Shown: piece after piece, positions 24,691 through 33,685 of the stretch
Numbering within the stretch: the stretch's first letter is position 1
Layout: the number at the start of each line of letters is the position of its first letter
Assembly: GCA_023421245.1 (NCBI GenBank)
Contig: JAEZTV010000027.1
Coordinates: forward strand, 92,058 to 156,057
Direction of reading: 5' to 3'
Source: Bacillota bacterium
Lineage (GTDB): Bacteria > Bacillota > Clostridia > Oscillospirales > Ruminococcaceae
Length of the DNA stretch: 64,000 nucleotides
Notes under the pieces: model-generated
The model's database searches: none
What the model saw: the letters and a program-made list of their open reading frames with translations, nothing else
Told to the model about the DNA's origin: nothing
Program-made: the position numbers and the translations under genes

Positions 24691-25108
24691 TGTTTGTACC
24701 TCCATATTTCTCTTTTTGCTGCATTTTTGTTGCAAGATTGCTATCAACGTATATAATATACTACAAACCGCGTTAAATGTCAAATACTAGAAGGCAAAAA
24801 AATAAAACATTTTGTTAAATATATGTTAATATAATCAATTATTGCAATTAAAAGTGTTGGCTGTGATTTTTGAAGAAAAAACTAGAGATTTGCTGATAAA
24901 ACGTTTTATTTAACGATTTAATTTGTTTATATTGAAATTGTAACTTTATTATAATCAAGATTTACCATAATATGTGCAGAAAAAACAACGTGTGAACACA
25001 AAATTTGCTGCGGGGGCAATTGTAATGAAAATTGGCATATAATTGTATTGTAAACCAGAATATGAGCAGGTTTATTCAAAGGATACAAGCGAAAGGAGCG
25101 CAGGCGGT

Positions 25109-25771
25109 ATGATGACATGGGTAATTACCGCAATGTTACTCGTCAGCATCCTCATTGGTTTGCTGAACGGGCGGATGGAGGCTGTTTCAAGCGCGGCCAT
25201 ACGGGGCGGCATCGACGCGGTGCAGCTTTCCATTACCCTGTTGGGCGGCATGTGCCTGTGGAGCGGGGTGATGCGTGTAGCGGAAAAGGCGGGACTGACC
25301 CAGACCTTCAGCCGGATTCTTGGCCCGATTACAAAGCGCCTGTTTCGCGGGGTAGACCCAAAAGGCAAGGCAATGCAGGCAATTACCATGAACATTGCGG
25401 CAAATCTGCTTGGGCTTGGCAATGCAGCTACACCTTTGGGGATTATGGGGATGAAGGAGCTTAGCAAAGAGCTTGGGGCGGGCGATACGCCGCTGCATCC
25501 TATGATTGTGTTTGTGGTGCTTAACACCGCGTCCATCACACTTATTCCGACGACAGTTGCGACGCTTAGGCTCGAGCATGGCGCGCAAGACCCTATGGAT
25601 ATCCTGCCCTGTGTTTGGCTTGCGTCGGCGGTATCGGTGGTATGCGCGCTGGGAGTGACTATTCTCATTGGCGGAATAAAAAGGGAGCGCATAACAGAAA
25701 AACAACGCGGGATGGCGCAGACCAGGCCTTTTTCCGGTGCAGGCAGCGGAAAGGTGCGGTTAACGCCATGA
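25109..25771 (+). CDS. spmA: spore maturation protein SpmA
   Basis: Membrane protein (about 220 aa) needed for spore core dehydration and heat resistance in Bacillus and Clostridium. It has about six hydrophobic segments and the conserved spans GGIDAVQLSITLLGGMCLWSGVMRVAEKAGL, MNIAANLLGLGNAATPLGIMGMKEL and NTASITLIPTTVATLRLEHGA. The start is ATG 25109 with AAGGAG at 25093-25098. The reading frame opens earlier at 25043 without a ribosome site. It overlaps spmB by 4 bp. The upstream 24691-25108 interval is AT-rich and promoter-bearing by inference. Confidence 0.95.
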   Translation: MMTWVITAMLLVSILIGLLNGRMEAVSSAAIRGGIDAVQLSITLLGGMCLWSGVMRVAEKAGLTQTFSRILGPITKRLFRGVDPKGKAMQAITMNIAANLLGLGNAATPLGIMGMKELSKELGAGDTPLHPMIVFVVLNTASITLIPTTVATLRLEHGAQDPMDILPCVWLASAVSVVCALGVTILIGGIKRERITEKQRGMAQTRPFSGAGSGKVRLTP

Positions 25772-26289
25772 GCCTGACAAGTCTTGTAATTCCGGTTACC
25801 ATCGCGCTGATTTTTTGCGTGGGAATCTATAAAGGCGTGGATGTGTTTGGTGAGTTTATCAAGGGGGCGGGGGAAGGTGTGCAGACTACCATCAGTATCC
25901 TGCCCGCCTTGATTGCGATTATGACCGCGATTGGCATGTTCCGCGCCTCAGGCGCGCTGGATATTATAACAAACGCCGCCGAGCCGATTGCATCGCTGAT
26001 TCATATGCCCAAAGAGGTTGTGCCGCTTACACTGCTGCGTCCAATTTCGGGCAGCGGTGCGCTGGTGGTTGTGGAGGATATTCTAAAAAACTACGGCCCC
26101 GACAGCATGGCGGGGCGCGTTGCAAGTGTGATGATGGGGTCGACCGAGACCACTTTTTATACTGTAGCCGTGTATTACAGTGCGGCAGGCATCAGCAAGA
26201 CGCGCTATACCATTCCCTGCGCGCTGACCGGCGATATGATAGGGTTTATTATGAGTGTGACCCTAGTACGAATTTTTATGCCGGTATAA
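25768..26289 (+). CDS. spmB: spore maturation protein SpmB
   Basis: Partner of SpmA, 173 aa, with the conserved GVDVFGEFIKGAGEGVQTTISILPALIAIMTAIGMFRASGALD, LLRPISGSGALVVVEDILKNYGPDS and GSTETTFYTVAVYYSAAGI. The last of these is the STETTFY motif of the nucleoside/spore-maturation gate domain. The ATG overlaps the spmA stop (ATGA). The gene pair is a marker of endospore formation, so the host is a spore former. No terminator follows; the next gene converges. Confidence 0.96.
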   Translation: MSLTSLVIPVTIALIFCVGIYKGVDVFGEFIKGAGEGVQTTISILPALIAIMTAIGMFRASGALDIITNAAEPIASLIHMPKEVVPLTLLRPISGSGALVVVEDILKNYGPDSMAGRVASVMMGSTETTFYTVAVYYSAAGISKTRYTIPCALTGDMIGFIMSVTLVRIFMPV

Positions 26290-26301
26290 GGCTTTTGTGC
26301 A

Positions 26302-27015
26302 CTAGTTTTGAAACGCAGTGTAGGCGGGGTTCTTGCTGTCGTCACTAATCTTTCCGTCAGCAATGCGCACAATACGCTCCGCCGTCTGCGCGATCTGGTA
26401 ATCATGTGTAATCAGAATGATAGTGCGGCCTTCCGCATGCAGTTCGTGCAGGATGCGGATGACATCGCTGCCCGACTTTGAATCGAGATTGCCGGTGGGT
26501 TCGTCCGCTAAAATAATGGGCGGGCGCGCTGCGATTGCCCTTGCAATTGCAACACGCTGCTGCTGGCCGCCGGACATCTGTGTAGGCTTATGGTGCACAC
26601 GGTTAAGCAGCCCTACCCGCTCAAGCGATTCTCGGGATATCTTGTGGCGCTGGTCGCGGCCAAGGCCGCGATAGATAAGCGGGAGCTCAACGTTTTCTGC
26701 CGCGTCTAAACTTTGAATGAGGTTAAAGCCCTGAAATACAAAGCCAATCTGCTCGTTGCGGATGTCGGAAAGCTCATTGTCACTCATCTTTGAGACATCC
26801 TTATTTGCAAGGTAGTACTCGCCCGAGGATGGAACATCAAGGCAGCCAAGCATGTTCATTAAAGTGCTTTTGCCCGAACCCGATTGACCGATAATAGCGA
26901 CGAACTCACCGGTGTTTATTGTCAGGCTTACACCATCAAGTGCGCGAACCTCGTTTTCACCGGGGTTGTAGATTTTGTAAACGTCTTTAATTTCGATTAA
27001 TGTTTGCGCGGGCAT
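26302..27015 (-). CDS. lone LolD/MacB-type ABC ATPase
   Basis: A 237-aa ATP-binding subunit of the LolD/MacB/SalX type, which usually pairs with a FtsX-like permease. Walker A GQSGSGKST, the signature MSGGQQQRVAIARA, Walker B LADEPTGNLD and the H-loop LITHDY are all present. The N-terminus IEIKDVYKIYNPGENEVRALDGVSLTINTGEFVAI is family-typical. No permease gene is adjacent on either side: SpmB converges 12 bp away, and the region upstream to 27333 belongs to a different transporter on the other strand. Its partner must lie elsewhere or be missing. Confidence 0.9.
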   Translation of the reverse strand: MPAQTLIEIKDVYKIYNPGENEVRALDGVSLTINTGEFVAIIGQSGSGKSTLMNMLGCLDVPSSGEYYLANKDVSKMSDNELSDIRNEQIGFVFQGFNLIQSLDAAENVELPLIYRGLGRDQRHKISRESLERVGLLNRVHHKPTQMSGGQQQRVAIARAIAARPPIILADEPTGNLDSKSGSDVIRILHELHAEGRTIILITHDYQIAQTAERIVRIADGKISDDSKNPAYTAFQN

Positions 27016-27091
27016 TGTTCTCTCTCCTTTTATGGTATCGGTATGCAGTGTAGTTTTGATTTAAAAGTAAGTAATATTTACAAGTTTTCCA

Positions 27092-27119
27092 TTCACAATC
27101 CGGCGTGATATGGTATACT
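27092..27119 (+). promoter_or_regulatory. possible promoter of the NatAB-like operon
   Basis: TTCACA (27092-27097) and TATACT (27114-27119) with a 16-bp spacer. A 215-bp leader follows with several small inverted repeats, such as ATACT-CTAT-AGTAT near 27240. No recognised riboswitch fold is seen. The interval 27016-27333 holds no gene. Confidence 0.45.
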
Positions 27120-27333
27120 AAAACCTGAGTTGGCAGGCAAGCCCAACTTGTGGATTAAAAACATGTATATGTTCTTAACGCAGATTAGTCTGAAACAGTG
27201 CAGCGTCAGGCTGATTTTCACCGCATGGTGCAATAGTCATACTCTATAGTATAGCCTGTGTAATGGGCAGTCAAGCGTTCAAATGTAAATTTTCACTCAA
27301 AGCGATAAGCTGTATATGGAAGGAATGTTTGGT

Positions 27334-28062
27334 ATGAACGGTGCTCTGGTTGTGGACAACCTGTGCAAAAACTACGGTAAAAAAGAGGCTGTTAAAAACG
27401 TCAGCTTCACGGTGGAAAAGGGCGAAATATTCGCTTTAATCGGGCCAAACGGCGCGGGAAAAACCTCCACCATCCGCGTAGTGGCAACACTGCTTACTCC
27501 CACCTCGGGTGATGTGTTGGTGGATGGAATCAGTGTGGTGAAAAACCCCGCTGCGGTACGCAGTGTCATTACCTACCTGCCCGACGAGGCGGGGGCGTAT
27601 AAGAATATGACGGGTACGCGTTACCTTGATTTTATGGCATCGCTGTTTGCCGCCACACGCGCTGAGAAGGAGGCGATGGTGCGCAGGGCAAGCGAAATCT
27701 GCGCGCTGGGTGACCGTCTGGCCGATAAGATATCCACTTACAGCCGCGGCATGATACGTAAGCTGCTGCTTTCGCGCGCGGTAATGAGCAACCCAAAGCT
27801 TGCGGTGCTCGATGAGCCGACCAGCGGGCTGGATATTATCAACGCCCTTGAAATACGCCGCATGATAAAGGATCTTGCATCAGAAGGAATGTCGTTTCTG
27901 GTGTCATCGCACAATATGCTGGAGATTGAGTTTATCTCAGGCCGTGTGGGCATCATTAACGATGGCGTGCTGCTTGAATGCGGGAAACCCGAGCAGCTAA
28001 AGCAAAGGTATAGTGCGCAAAACCTTGAAGAGGTTTTTGAAAGGGCGGTGAAAAACGCATGA
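27334..28062 (+). CDS. NatA-like ABC transporter ATP-binding protein
   Basis: ATPase of an ABC-2 type exporter, about 243 aa. It carries Walker A GPNGAGKTS, signature YSRGMIRKLLLSRAV, Walker B LAVLDEPTSGLD and H-loop SSHNM. The start is taken as ATG 27334, with GGAAGGA at 27318-27324 nine bases upstream; the frame also opens at 27316. It overlaps the permease gene by 4 bp. NatA relatives export sodium or antimicrobial compounds, but the cargo here is unknown. Confidence 0.9.
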   Translation: MNGALVVDNLCKNYGKKEAVKNVSFTVEKGEIFALIGPNGAGKTSTIRVVATLLTPTSGDVLVDGISVVKNPAAVRSVITYLPDEAGAYKNMTGTRYLDFMASLFAATRAEKEAMVRRASEICALGDRLADKISTYSRGMIRKLLLSRAVMSNPKLAVLDEPTSGLDIINALEIRRMIKDLASEGMSFLVSSHNMLEIEFISGRVGIINDGVLLECGKPEQLKQRYSAQNLEEVFERAVKNA

Positions 28063-29384
28063 GCCGATTTTGGATACTGCTGAAAAAAGAACTGCGTGAC
28101 ATGATTACGATTCAAACATTGCTGCCCATGATTATTGTGCTGGTGGTGTTCTCACTGCTGGGGCAATTTATCGGCAGCGCGACACAGGAGGCCGCAAAAG
28201 ACAGAAACACCGTGACCGTCATCGATCTTGACAACACAACCACCTCGCAGGAACTGCTTGCCCGCCTGACCGAAAAGGGATATGATATTACACTGCTGCC
28301 CGCCTCCCAAAACGACCCTATGCAAGCGGCAACGAAAAACGGGCAGGACAGCGTGCTGGTTTTAGAAAAGGGGTTTGAACAAGCCCTGCAAAACGGCGAC
28401 GCACCTGTGATTTCGGTGCATACGCAGCTTACCTCGTTTGCGATGCTTTCGGCCATAACGTCATCGCAGATTCAAAACGCCGCGGATGAGCTTGGCAGCT
28501 TAATCAAAGAAGACCTTATTGCACAGTCCGCTATCACGCATACCGATCTTCTGGAAGCCCCGCTCACAGTGCAGGAGCACACCCATGTCAATGGTAAGAG
28601 CGCGCAGGTTTCGTCCGGTACAGTACAGTCGATTGCAATGTCGCAGACCATATTTGTGCCGATGATCATCTTTATCATTGTTGTTATGGCATCACAGATG
28701 ACCGCGACCGCCATCGCAAATGAAAAGGGAGACAAGACGCTTGAAACATTGCTTTCCACGCCTGTTTCACGCCTTGCGGTGCTGTTTTCCAAAATGACGG
28801 CGGCGGGGATCGGCTCGCTGTTTATGTCCATTGTATTTCTGCTTGGCTTCTCGAGCTATATGGGTGCGCTTACGGGTGAAATAAGCGGGTTTGAACCGAG
28901 CGGGCCTGTGGCAGGGATGACCGAAGGTATTACCGAGGTTGCCGCCGCTATGAATACGCTGGGTCTTACCCTTTCACCGATGCAGCTGGTTATCATTGGC
29001 GTCGAGCTCTTTACCACCATCCTCATTGCGCTTGCAATCTCCACCATGCTGGGGGCGCTTGCCGAGGATATCAAGGGGATACAGACTGCAATTACCCCCA
29101 TCATGTTCTGCGTGATGATTCCCTACCTCATCTCGCTGTTTGCCGACATCACTGCGCTGCCGGCCGCGGCGCGCACCCTGCTTTACCTGATTCCATTCAC
29201 ACATACCTTTGTGGCAACCGCCGCACTTGTGTTTGGCAACTATACGTTAGTGACGTTTGGCATCCTGTACCAGCTTGCGTTTCTTGCGCTGTCGCTGTTT
29301 CTTGCGGTACGCCTGTTCTCGTCCGACAAGCTGTTCACCACAAAGCTCAAAGGGCGCAAGGGTAAAAAGAGCGCCGCAGTATAG
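28059..29384 (+). CDS. NatB-like ABC-2 permease
   Basis: A 441-aa ABC-2 type membrane subunit. The N-terminal transmembrane helix (TLLPMIIVLVVFSLLGQFIG) is followed by an extracellular domain of about 150 residues and then five further membrane segments from about residue 205. TATAIANEKGDKTLETLLSTPVSRLAVLFSKM is the conserved ABC-2 coupling region. It ends with the basic tail KLKGRKGKKSAAV. Its operon partner is the upstream ATPase. The substrate is not indicated. Confidence 0.88.
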   Translation: MSRFWILLKKELRDMITIQTLLPMIIVLVVFSLLGQFIGSATQEAAKDRNTVTVIDLDNTTTSQELLARLTEKGYDITLLPASQNDPMQAATKNGQDSVLVLEKGFEQALQNGDAPVISVHTQLTSFAMLSAITSSQIQNAADELGSLIKEDLIAQSAITHTDLLEAPLTVQEHTHVNGKSAQVSSGTVQSIAMSQTIFVPMIIFIIVVMASQMTATAIANEKGDKTLETLLSTPVSRLAVLFSKMTAAGIGSLFMSIVFLLGFSSYMGALTGEISGFEPSGPVAGMTEGITEVAAAMNTLGLTLSPMQLVIIGVELFTTILIALAISTMLGALAEDIKGIQTAITPIMFCVMIPYLISLFADITALPAAARTLLYLIPFTHTFVATAALVFGNYTLVTFGILYQLAFLALSLFLAVRLFSSDKLFTTKLKGRKGKKSAAV

Positions 29385-29405
29385 CGCATACGATCGCAAC
29401 ATGGT

Positions 29406-29435
29406 TTGACAAGCACCATGGTATAACGGTAAAAT
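29406..29435 (+). promoter_or_regulatory. promoter of the binding-protein gene
   Basis: TTGACA (29406-29411) and TAAAAT (29430-29435), 18-bp spacing, about 64 bp upstream of the gene. There is no room for a large riboswitch between them. Confidence 0.65.
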
Positions 29436-29498
29436 GGACAGTAGAAAAACCGAACAAATTGTCTTTGCGTCCTTCGCAAAGACGGGGAGGCAAAACGC

Positions 29499-30521
29499 AT
29501 GATGATATTAAAACGAATGATTGCCGTTTTTGCGGCGTTTACAATGCTTTTATCCCTTGCATCCTGTGCCGCGAACGACGGGGGACAGGACACTTCATCG
29601 CAGGCACCCGAGGAGCCGGTAGACATTAACTACCCGCTGGATTTTGAGGGGATTTACATCGAACAGATGCCGGTGCGCGTAGTGTCGCTCTCCCCCGCAC
29701 TGACCGAGATAATCTGTGAGCTCGGCTATGAGGAACGCCTGGTAGGCCGCACCGATTACTGCGATTATCCTGCCTCGGTGAACGGCCTTACCGCGGTGGG
29801 CACGGCCATTATGCCCGATACCGATGCGATTGCGGCATTGCAGCCCGACCTGATTGTGATGCAGGCGCCGCCCACCAACGAAGCACTGATCAAGATGCAG
29901 CAGACAGGTGCCGCGATTGTCACCATCTCCCGCGCCTATGACCTTGCCTCGACCGGTGAGCTGTACGCCAAGGTGTTTACACTCATGGAAGGCGCACAGG
30001 TTGGTGTGGATAAGGGTGCTCAGTATAAGGCTGAATTTTCCGAGCGTATCTCGGCGCTTACCGGTGCCATTGAAGCGGCGGTTGCCGCGATGGAGGACGC
30101 ACCTGACTACACGGCCGCTTACATCGTGGACACCTACTCGATTGCCGCGACCCCCGATACCTATGAGGGTAAGCTATTTGCCGTGCTGGGGCTTGAAAAC
30201 GTTGCGGCAGACGCCGCAAACTGGCAGTTTTCACACGAAAAACTTACCGCCGCAAAGCCTTATCTATTGCTGTGTGCAAGTGATATCGAGGTGGAAGGCC
30301 TTGCGAAAAACAAACGGATTGGCAGCCTGAATGCGGTCAAAAAGGAGCGGGCGTATGCGGTAAACAGCCATATCTTTGAACGCCAAAGCCCCCGCATTGC
30401 CGATGAGCTTGAGCGCATTGCAAAAGAGATTTACCCTGACCTGACGCTCGGTGCTATACCCGGTGAGCCCGAGCCCTCCTCACAGGATGAAGGGGCGGAG
30501 GATGCGTCCTCTGCTGCATAA
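29499..30521 (+). CDS. metal-chelate/cobalamin-type binding lipoprotein
   Basis: Substrate-binding protein of the Peripla_BP_2 (BtuF/FepB-like) family, 340 aa. The signal peptide MILKRMIAVFAAFTMLLSLASC ends in a lipobox (LASC), so it is anchored to the outer face of the membrane. The core has the family start VRVVSLSPALTEIICELGYEERLVGRTDYCDYP and a C-terminal RIADELERIAKEIYPDL helix. No permease or ATPase gene is next to it. It may use a transporter encoded elsewhere or act as a scavenger. GGGAGG lies before the start. Confidence 0.85.
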   Translation: MMILKRMIAVFAAFTMLLSLASCAANDGGQDTSSQAPEEPVDINYPLDFEGIYIEQMPVRVVSLSPALTEIICELGYEERLVGRTDYCDYPASVNGLTAVGTAIMPDTDAIAALQPDLIVMQAPPTNEALIKMQQTGAAIVTISRAYDLASTGELYAKVFTLMEGAQVGVDKGAQYKAEFSERISALTGAIEAAVAAMEDAPDYTAAYIVDTYSIAATPDTYEGKLFAVLGLENVAADAANWQFSHEKLTAAKPYLLLCASDIEVEGLAKNKRIGSLNAVKKERAYAVNSHIFERQSPRIADELERIAKEIYPDLTLGAIPGEPEPSSQDEGAEDASSAA

Positions 30522-30554
30522 GGCTGTATCCGAATAAAACACTGCCAATTAATG

Positions 30555-30587
30555 AGGGCGGAAGGGATGTTTCCTTCCGCCCTTTTT
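30555..30587. terminator. terminator between binding-protein gene and secA
   Basis: 11-bp arms AGGGCGGAAGG (30555-30565) and CCTTCCGCCCT (30573-30583) followed by T5. It is strong for the + strand and may also help to end secA on the minus strand. Confidence 0.92.
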
Positions 30588-30604
30588 GGTTTTGCCAACC
30601 GCAA

Positions 30605-33346
30605 TCATTCATTTAGTCCACAGCATTTTTTATACTTTTTACCGCTGCCGCAGGGGCAGGAATCGTTGCGGCCAACCTTTGCGCCCTTGTTGCGAACCGG
30701 TTGTTTTTTTTCGGAGCCGTCGTTGCCGTAAGACGCCTTAGAAACATCCGCCACCTGTTCACGTTTAGGCTCTTCTTGTGCTTTTGGACGAACCAGGAAC
30801 AGCGCACGCACTGTGTTTTCTCGGATGGAGCTAATCATCGCATCAAACATTTCAAAGCCTTCAATGCGGTATTCCACCACGGGATCGCGCTGGCCGTAAG
30901 CGCGCAGATTGATGCCGCGCTTAAGCTCTTCCATTGCATCGATGTGATCCATCCATTGTACATCCACGTTTTTGAGCAGTATTACGCGCTCAATCTCGCG
31001 CATTAGCTCGAGGCCAAACTCTTTCTCGCGCGCAGCGTATACCTCGTGCGCCTTTTTGCACAGCGCTTCTTTGATATCGTCCTTGCTCACCTGTGCAAGT
31101 TCCTCGGTGTCAAACCGCAGGCTTTCCTTGGCGGTGAGCCAACCCATATAGTAGTCGCGCAGGCCCGCGAGGTTCCAGTCATCATGCACATCGCCGTCCG
31201 ACAGATAGGTATCCGTTACCGCCGAGATGCTGTCATCAATCATCTTTTGGATGTAATCGCCCAGGTCCTCGCCGTCCAGCACCTTCGTGCGCTGGCCATA
31301 GATGATCTCGCGCTGGCGGTTCATGACATCGTCAAACTGCAATACGTTTTTACGGATGGAGAAATTGCGTCCTTCCACCTTGCGCTGTGCGGATTCGATG
31401 GAGTTTGAGAGCATGCGTGTCTCAAGCGGCATGTCCTCATCCACCCCCAGGGTGTTCATCAGAGCTTGGATGCGTTCGCCGCCGAACAGGCGCATGAGAT
31501 CGTCTTCAAGCGAGATGAAGAACTGGCTTTCGCCTGGGTCGCCCTGACGTCCGGCGCGCCCGCGCAGTTGGTTGTCAATACGGCGTGACTCGTGCCGTTC
31601 GGTACCCAGAATAAATAAGCCGCCCGCACCGCGCACCTGATCGGCCTCGCCGCGAATCTCCTGCTTGTATTTGTCGCACAATTCACGGAACATCTGCCGT
31701 GCGGATAGTATCTCTTGATCCTCAGTATCAAACTGACTGACGGCGTTTGCAATCATCTCTTCGTCACAGCCTTTTTTGCGCATCTCGGCTTTTGCCATAA
31801 ACTCGGGGTTGCCGCCCAGCATAATGTCGGTGCCGCGTCCGGCCATATTGGTGGCGATGGTAACGGCATAAAGCTTTCCGGCCTGTGCCACAATCTCCGC
31901 TTCCTTGTCGTGGTGCTTTGCGTTGAGCACCTCGTGCTTAATACCCCGGCGTTTTAGCATGGTGCTGAGCAGCTCGGAGCGCTCAATCGAGATGGTACCC
32001 ACCAGAATGGGCTGGCCTTTCTCGTGGCACTGCGCAATTCTGTCAATGATCGCCTCATACTTCGCCTTTTCGGTCTTGTAGATAACATCGGGGTGATCGG
32101 TGCGAATCATTGGCCGGTTGGTGGGAATTTCAATCGAGTCAAGCTTATAGATCTCACGGAACTCCTCTTCCTCGGTCAGCGCGGTACCGGTCATACCCGA
32201 CAGCTTTTTATATAGTCTAAAGTAATTTTGAAAGGTGATGGTTGCGTATGTTTTGCTTTCGCGGGCCACCGCAACGTGTTCCTTGGCTTCAATGGCCTGA
32301 TGCAGCCCCTCGTTGTATCGGCGTCCGAGCATCAAACGGCCGGTAAATTCATCTACGATGATGACCTCGCCGTCCTTGACCACATAGTCGATATCGCGCG
32401 TCATAATGCCATGCGCACGCACCGCCTGATTGATGTGGTGCAGCAGGGTGCTGTTTTCGGCATCCATCAGATTCTCTACGGCAAAGTAACGCTCTGCTTT
32501 CTCTACACCCAATGGGGTAAGGGTAGCGGTACGCGCCTTTTCATCCACAATATAGTCGCCGCCGAGGCTGTCGTTATCCTCTTTGTCGTTAAGCTCGGCA
32601 ACCTTTACCATCTGCAACGTATGCACAAAGCGGTCGGCACGCTCGTACAGGTCGGTGCTTTTATCACCGGGACCCGAGATAATAAGCGGGGTTCTCGCCT
32701 CATCGATTAAAATCGAGTCCACCTCATCCACAATGGCGTAATTATGGCCCGGTTGCACTCTTTTTTCCTTGTAGATTACCATGTTATCGCGCAGGTAGTC
32801 AAACCCGAACTCATTGTTGGTGCCGTAAGTGATATCGGCTGCGTAGGCGGCGCGGCGTTCTTCCTCGTTCAGTCCATGAACAATCAGTCCGACCGAAAGC
32901 CCCAAAAAGTTATACACCTTGCCAATAAGCTCTGCGGCGTACCGCGCAAGGTAGTCGTTTACGGTAACAATATGAACACCTTTTCCCAAAAGCGCGTTTA
33001 AGTAAGCGGGCAGCGATGCCACCAGCGTCTTGCCCTCACCCGTCTTCATCTCGGCAATGCGCCCCTGATGCAGGATGATGCCGCCCAGCACCTGCACGGG
33101 AAAAGCGCGCAGCCCAAGTACCCGGTCACCCGCCTCGCGGCAGACGGCAAACGCTTCGGGCAGCAGCTCATCGAGTGTTTCGCCGCCGGCAAGGCGTTCC
33201 CGAAACAGTGCGGTCTGCCCCCTTAGCTCGGCATCGGACATCGCGCGGTAGCGTTCTTCCAGGTCAAGCACGGCCTGCTTGGTTTGTTCTACACGCTTTA
33301 TCTCTCGTTCGCTGTAGCTGCCAAATATCTTTTTAAATATTCCCAT
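30605..33346 (-). CDS. secA: preprotein translocase ATPase SecA
   Basis: Motor that drives unfolded proteins through SecYEG. About 913 aa. The N-terminal part has EMKTGEGKTLVASLPAYLNALLGKGVHIVTVNDYLA (Walker A region), DEVDSILIDEARTPLIISG (Walker B), and AGRGTDIMLGGNPEFMA and QLRGRAGRQGDPG (helicase-type motifs V and VI). It ends in the zinc-binding CPCGSGKKYKKCCG tail. The start is ATG 33346 (MGIFKKIFGSYSEREIK); the longer open frame to 33424 lacks homology and a ribosome site. The upstream 33347-33685 interval is AT-rich and divergent with the diguanylate cyclase gene. Confidence 0.97.
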   Translation of the reverse strand: MGIFKKIFGSYSEREIKRVEQTKQAVLDLEERYRAMSDAELRGQTALFRERLAGGETLDELLPEAFAVCREAGDRVLGLRAFPVQVLGGIILHQGRIAEMKTGEGKTLVASLPAYLNALLGKGVHIVTVNDYLARYAAELIGKVYNFLGLSVGLIVHGLNEEERRAAYAADITYGTNNEFGFDYLRDNMVIYKEKRVQPGHNYAIVDEVDSILIDEARTPLIISGPGDKSTDLYERADRFVHTLQMVKVAELNDKEDNDSLGGDYIVDEKARTATLTPLGVEKAERYFAVENLMDAENSTLLHHINQAVRAHGIMTRDIDYVVKDGEVIIVDEFTGRLMLGRRYNEGLHQAIEAKEHVAVARESKTYATITFQNYFRLYKKLSGMTGTALTEEEEFREIYKLDSIEIPTNRPMIRTDHPDVIYKTEKAKYEAIIDRIAQCHEKGQPILVGTISIERSELLSTMLKRRGIKHEVLNAKHHDKEAEIVAQAGKLYAVTIATNMAGRGTDIMLGGNPEFMAKAEMRKKGCDEEMIANAVSQFDTEDQEILSARQMFRELCDKYKQEIRGEADQVRGAGGLFILGTERHESRRIDNQLRGRAGRQGDPGESQFFISLEDDLMRLFGGERIQALMNTLGVDEDMPLETRMLSNSIESAQRKVEGRNFSIRKNVLQFDDVMNRQREIIYGQRTKVLDGEDLGDYIQKMIDDSISAVTDTYLSDGDVHDDWNLAGLRDYYMGWLTAKESLRFDTEELAQVSKDDIKEALCKKAHEVYAAREKEFGLELMREIERVILLKNVDVQWMDHIDAMEELKRGINLRAYGQRDPVVEYRIEGFEMFDAMISSIRENTVRALFLVRPKAQEEPKREQVADVSKASYGNDGSEKKQPVRNKGAKVGRNDSCPCGSGKKYKKCCGLNE

Positions 33347-33685
33347 AATCGATAAGCTCCGTTCTGCCGTTTCGGGACGGCAATAATCCGTAACAGATCT
33401 GCACATACAAAACATGTAAGCCAAAGATAATTGTACTATTCGCTCTACCCTTTGTCAAACGAATAATGCGTGCAAATGTAAACGGCATATAAAGCTTTTG
33501 GTAACTTTTATTCGCACGGAAATCGCCCTGCTGTTGCGTCGCGGAGTAGCGGCACATTCATGCGGTATAGTATGAGTTTAAGCGCGAAATACTTGAAAAT
33601 AAAGACAAATAATGATACCATTTATATTAAATGATGTAAAAGCCTTATTTCTCCTAAAAAAGCAGGAAAGGATGGTGCGGACGGT

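Noticed and set aside
27120..27330. Riboswitch in the leader of the NatAB-like operon
   Set aside because: Only small inverted repeats could be seen, with no match to a known class.
29408..29498. Cobalamin riboswitch before the metal-chelate binding gene
   Set aside because: Only about 64 bp lie between the -10 box and the gene, too short for that riboswitch, and no characteristic box was seen.
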